From positions 157,382 through 221,381 of the forward strand of contig NZ_RZNA01000024.1 of assembly GCF_003992595.1 (NCBI RefSeq): a DNA stretch of 64,000 nucleotides, written 5' to 3'. Made by a program: the position numbers and the translations under genes. The notes beneath the pieces are model-generated. The model searched no databases. It was not told the origin of the DNA and worked only from the letters and a program-made list of their open reading frames with translations. Source of the stretch: Flagellimonas oceanensis (GTDB taxonomy: Bacteria; Bacteroidota; Bacteroidia; Flavobacteriales; Flavobacteriaceae). Positions 62,690-64,000 of the stretch are shown here, in pieces; the stretch's first letter is position 1, and each line of letters starts with the position of its first letter.

Positions 62690-63941
62690 ATCCATCAATC
62701 CCTCTGGGGCTAGCCCCAGAGGGATTGGGATTTAATTCCAAGGGAATCCTCTCCCCAAATTTAATATAAAGTTGCTGGACCACCAGGCTCCAATTCTGCA
62801 GGGGCGATGTCCATTTCTTCTCGATGTTCCTGGTGGCCAGGTAGACCAGCTTGAGCAGGGCCATATCGTTTGTAAAGGCCCCTTTGGTCTTGGTGACCTT
62901 GCGTACCTGGCGGTGGAAGCCCTCCACGGCATTGGTGGTATAGATCAGTTTGCGGATGGGCGGGGTGTATTGGAAGTACTGGGAGAGCTCTTCCCAGTTG
63001 TTCTGCCAGGATTCAATGACCACGGGATATTTGCCTCCCCATTTTTCGCCCAGGGCCAGGAGTCCGTCCTCGGCCACCTCCTTACTGGTGGCCCGGTATA
63101 CCTCTTTGAGGTCCCGCATGAACTCCTTTTGGTCCTTTGAGGCAATATACCTGAGGGAATTGCGTATCTGGTGTACAATGCACTTCTGTACCTGGGTCTT
63201 TGGGAATATGCTGAGTATGGCCTCGGTAAAGCCCTTCAGGTTATCGGTACAGGCAATAAGGATGTCCTGCAGTCCACGGTTGTTCAGGTCGGTCAGCACC
63301 TGGAGCCAGAAGTTGGCACCCTCGCTCTCGGAGATGTACATGCCCAAAACTTCCTTATATCCCTCCTTGTTGATGCCAAGTATGTTATAAAGGGCCTTGT
63401 GCTCGATCTTCCCATCGACCTTTACCTTGTAGTGCATGGCATCCAGCCACACGATGCAATAGAGGGGCTCCAGGGGACGGTTCTGCCACGCCTTTACATC
63501 GGGGACGATCCGATCGGTGATCTGGCTTAAGACCGTATGGGAGATCTCCGTATCGTACATCTCCTTGATATGGGACGAGATGTCGCGGTAACTCATCCCA
63601 AGGCCGTAGAGCCCGATGATCTTCTCCGAGAGATTGTCCGCCAGGATGGTCTGGCGTTTCTTCACAAGTTCCGGCTCAAAGCTGCTCTGGCGGTCCTGCG
63701 GGGTATCGATGTCGAAGGTCCCAAAACCACTTTTCAGCGTCTTTTTTCCCTTGCCATTGCGTTTGTTGCCCTTGGTGCGCTCACCCTCGTCCAGATGGCC
63801 GTCCATCTCCGCCTCAAGGGCCTTCTCGATCACATTCTTCAGCATGGGGGCAAAGGCGCCTCCCTCACCGAAAAGGTTCTTGCCCGACATGAACTGCTCG
63901 AGCACCTTCTTTTCAAATTCTGTCTGTTCTTTCTTTGTCAT
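62676..63941 (-). CDS. IS256-family transposase (mutator type)
   Basis: A 421-residue DDE transposase. It starts MTKKEQTEFEKKVLEQFMSG and has the family features ALEAEMDGHLDEGERTKGNK and NGKGKKTLKSGFG early on. The catalytic residues are the Asp in IVWLDAMHYKVKVDGK, the Asp in LIACTDNLKGFTEAI, and the Glu in TTNAVEGFHRQVRKVTK. The frame is intact, so the element may be active. The C-terminus is odd: it ends LELNPNPSGASPRGIDGSDR, where the codons cross a perfect palindrome and then the terminal repeat. Confidence 0.96.
   Translation of the reverse strand: MTKKEQTEFEKKVLEQFMSGKNLFGEGGAFAPMLKNVIEKALEAEMDGHLDEGERTKGNKRNGKGKKTLKSGFGTFDIDTPQDRQSSFEPELVKKRQTILADNLSEKIIGLYGLGMSYRDISSHIKEMYDTEISHTVLSQITDRIVPDVKAWQNRPLEPLYCIVWLDAMHYKVKVDGKIEHKALYNILGINKEGYKEVLGMYISESEGANFWLQVLTDLNNRGLQDILIACTDNLKGFTEAILSIFPKTQVQKCIVHQIRNSLRYIASKDQKEFMRDLKEVYRATSKEVAEDGLLALGEKWGGKYPVVIESWQNNWEELSQYFQYTPPIRKLIYTTNAVEGFHRQVRKVTKTKGAFTNDMALLKLVYLATRNIEKKWTSPLQNWSLVVQQLYIKFGERIPLELNPNPSGASPRGIDGSDRV
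62696..62727. repeat. perfect 32-bp palindrome inside the IS
   Basis: CAATCCCTCTGGGG-CTAG-CCCCAGAGGGATTG is fully self-complementary and lies in the last codons of the transposase, 6 bases inside the left repeat. It can form a strong hairpin in the transposase mRNA or in outside-in transcripts. Confidence 0.85.
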
Positions 63942-63979
63942 GGTACTGTCTGAATAAAATTAATACTTCTAATCTTTTT

Positions 63980-64000
63980 CAGACAGAGTTCAGTTTACAG
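63980..64000. repeat. right terminal inverted repeat of the IS
   Basis: CAGACAGAGTTCAGTTTACA plus G, the complement of the left repeat with three mismatches. It lies 39 bases upstream of the transposase ATG and coincides with the end of the window. Confidence 0.85.

Larger units (their letters stand above)
62669..64000. mobile_element. complete IS256-family insertion sequence
   Basis: A 1332-base element bounded by imperfect 21-base terminal inverted repeats at 62669-62689 and 63980-64000, with one transposase gene on the minus strand. The right repeat ends exactly at the last base of the window. The 8 bases before it, GGTAGGGT (62661-62668), are the expected target duplication, but the second copy would lie outside. 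Its coding DNA is visibly more G+C rich than the neighbours, suggesting recent arrival from another genome. Confidence 0.92.

Noticed and set aside
62669..62735. The last 22 codons of the 62307 frame as native protein
   Set aside because: They are encoded by the insertion sequence (terminal repeat and palindrome), not by the lipoprotein gene.

Overview
The window is chromosomal DNA of a member of the Bacteroidota, almost certainly a marine Flavobacteriaceae; a Muricauda/Allomuricauda-like genus is a guess from gene style. Supporting signs are TonB-dependent receptors (one with an N-terminal carboxypeptidase-regulatory-like domain), a long LspA, a DksA-like protein lacking zinc cysteines, promoters of the TAnnTTTG (-7) type, almost no Shine-Dalgarno sequences, and gene orders I recall as common in that family: glycogen synthase/panC/panD/flippase-like protein/esterase/radA, ileS-dksA-lspA, and recO beside a TonB receptor. 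No rRNA, tRNA or CRISPR array was seen.

Layout. 1-5475: divergent glycogen synthase and pantothenate genes (panC, panD), a flippase-like membrane protein, an esterase-fold protein with a replaced nucleophile, and radA. 5534-10385: a dispersed inverted repeat, a lipoprotein PQQ dehydrogenase fused to cytochrome c, a Tas-like aldo-keto reductase, exonuclease III and a cysteine hydrolase. 10382-16594: a TonB receptor, two small helical/GyrI-type proteins, an M28 peptidase, a SdpR/SdpI-type repressor-membrane pair behind a perfect palindrome, and a DUF3124 lipoprotein. 16699-23181: formate-THF ligase, glycyl-tRNA synthetase, a coiled-coil membrane protein, a decayed comF and an Ig-like lipoprotein. 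23165-28121: an omega-amidase, ankyrin protein and katG cluster with an OxyR-like site, then a SYLF protein and a four-helix membrane protein.

28220-40284 is nearly all leftward: a large TonB receptor; an operon of DUF3108, tryptophan 2,3-dioxygenase, M23 peptidase and pgi; a candidate free-standing small RNA; patatin-BamA and uvrC. 40285-40773 holds a hairpin, an 11-bp direct repeat and a probable 31-residue membrane protein. 40774-51591: 5-formyl-THF cyclo-ligase, lspA, an adhesin-like protein, dksA-like, ileS, a helical lipoprotein, a heme-type TonB receptor, recO and gdhA. 51721-62668: cystathionine gamma-synthase, a DUF3298 lipoprotein, a nonsense-broken TraO-like barrel, DinB, an ArsC-like protein with an EamA exporter, a SUKH gene with two stops, a thioesterase with a palindrome at its promoter, an NPD-type flavoprotein, a YheT hydrolase, cytochrome c, and a run of META-type lipoproteins. 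62669-64000 is a complete IS256-family element that cuts the last of these genes and ends exactly at the window edge.

Most of the window is ordinary core metabolism and maintenance. The most interesting pieces are the candidate small RNA at 35978-36080, the regulatory-looking gap at 40285-40773, the SdpR/SdpI locus with its operator, and a cluster of decaying accessory genes (comF, TraO-like, SUKH, IS-cut lipoprotein).
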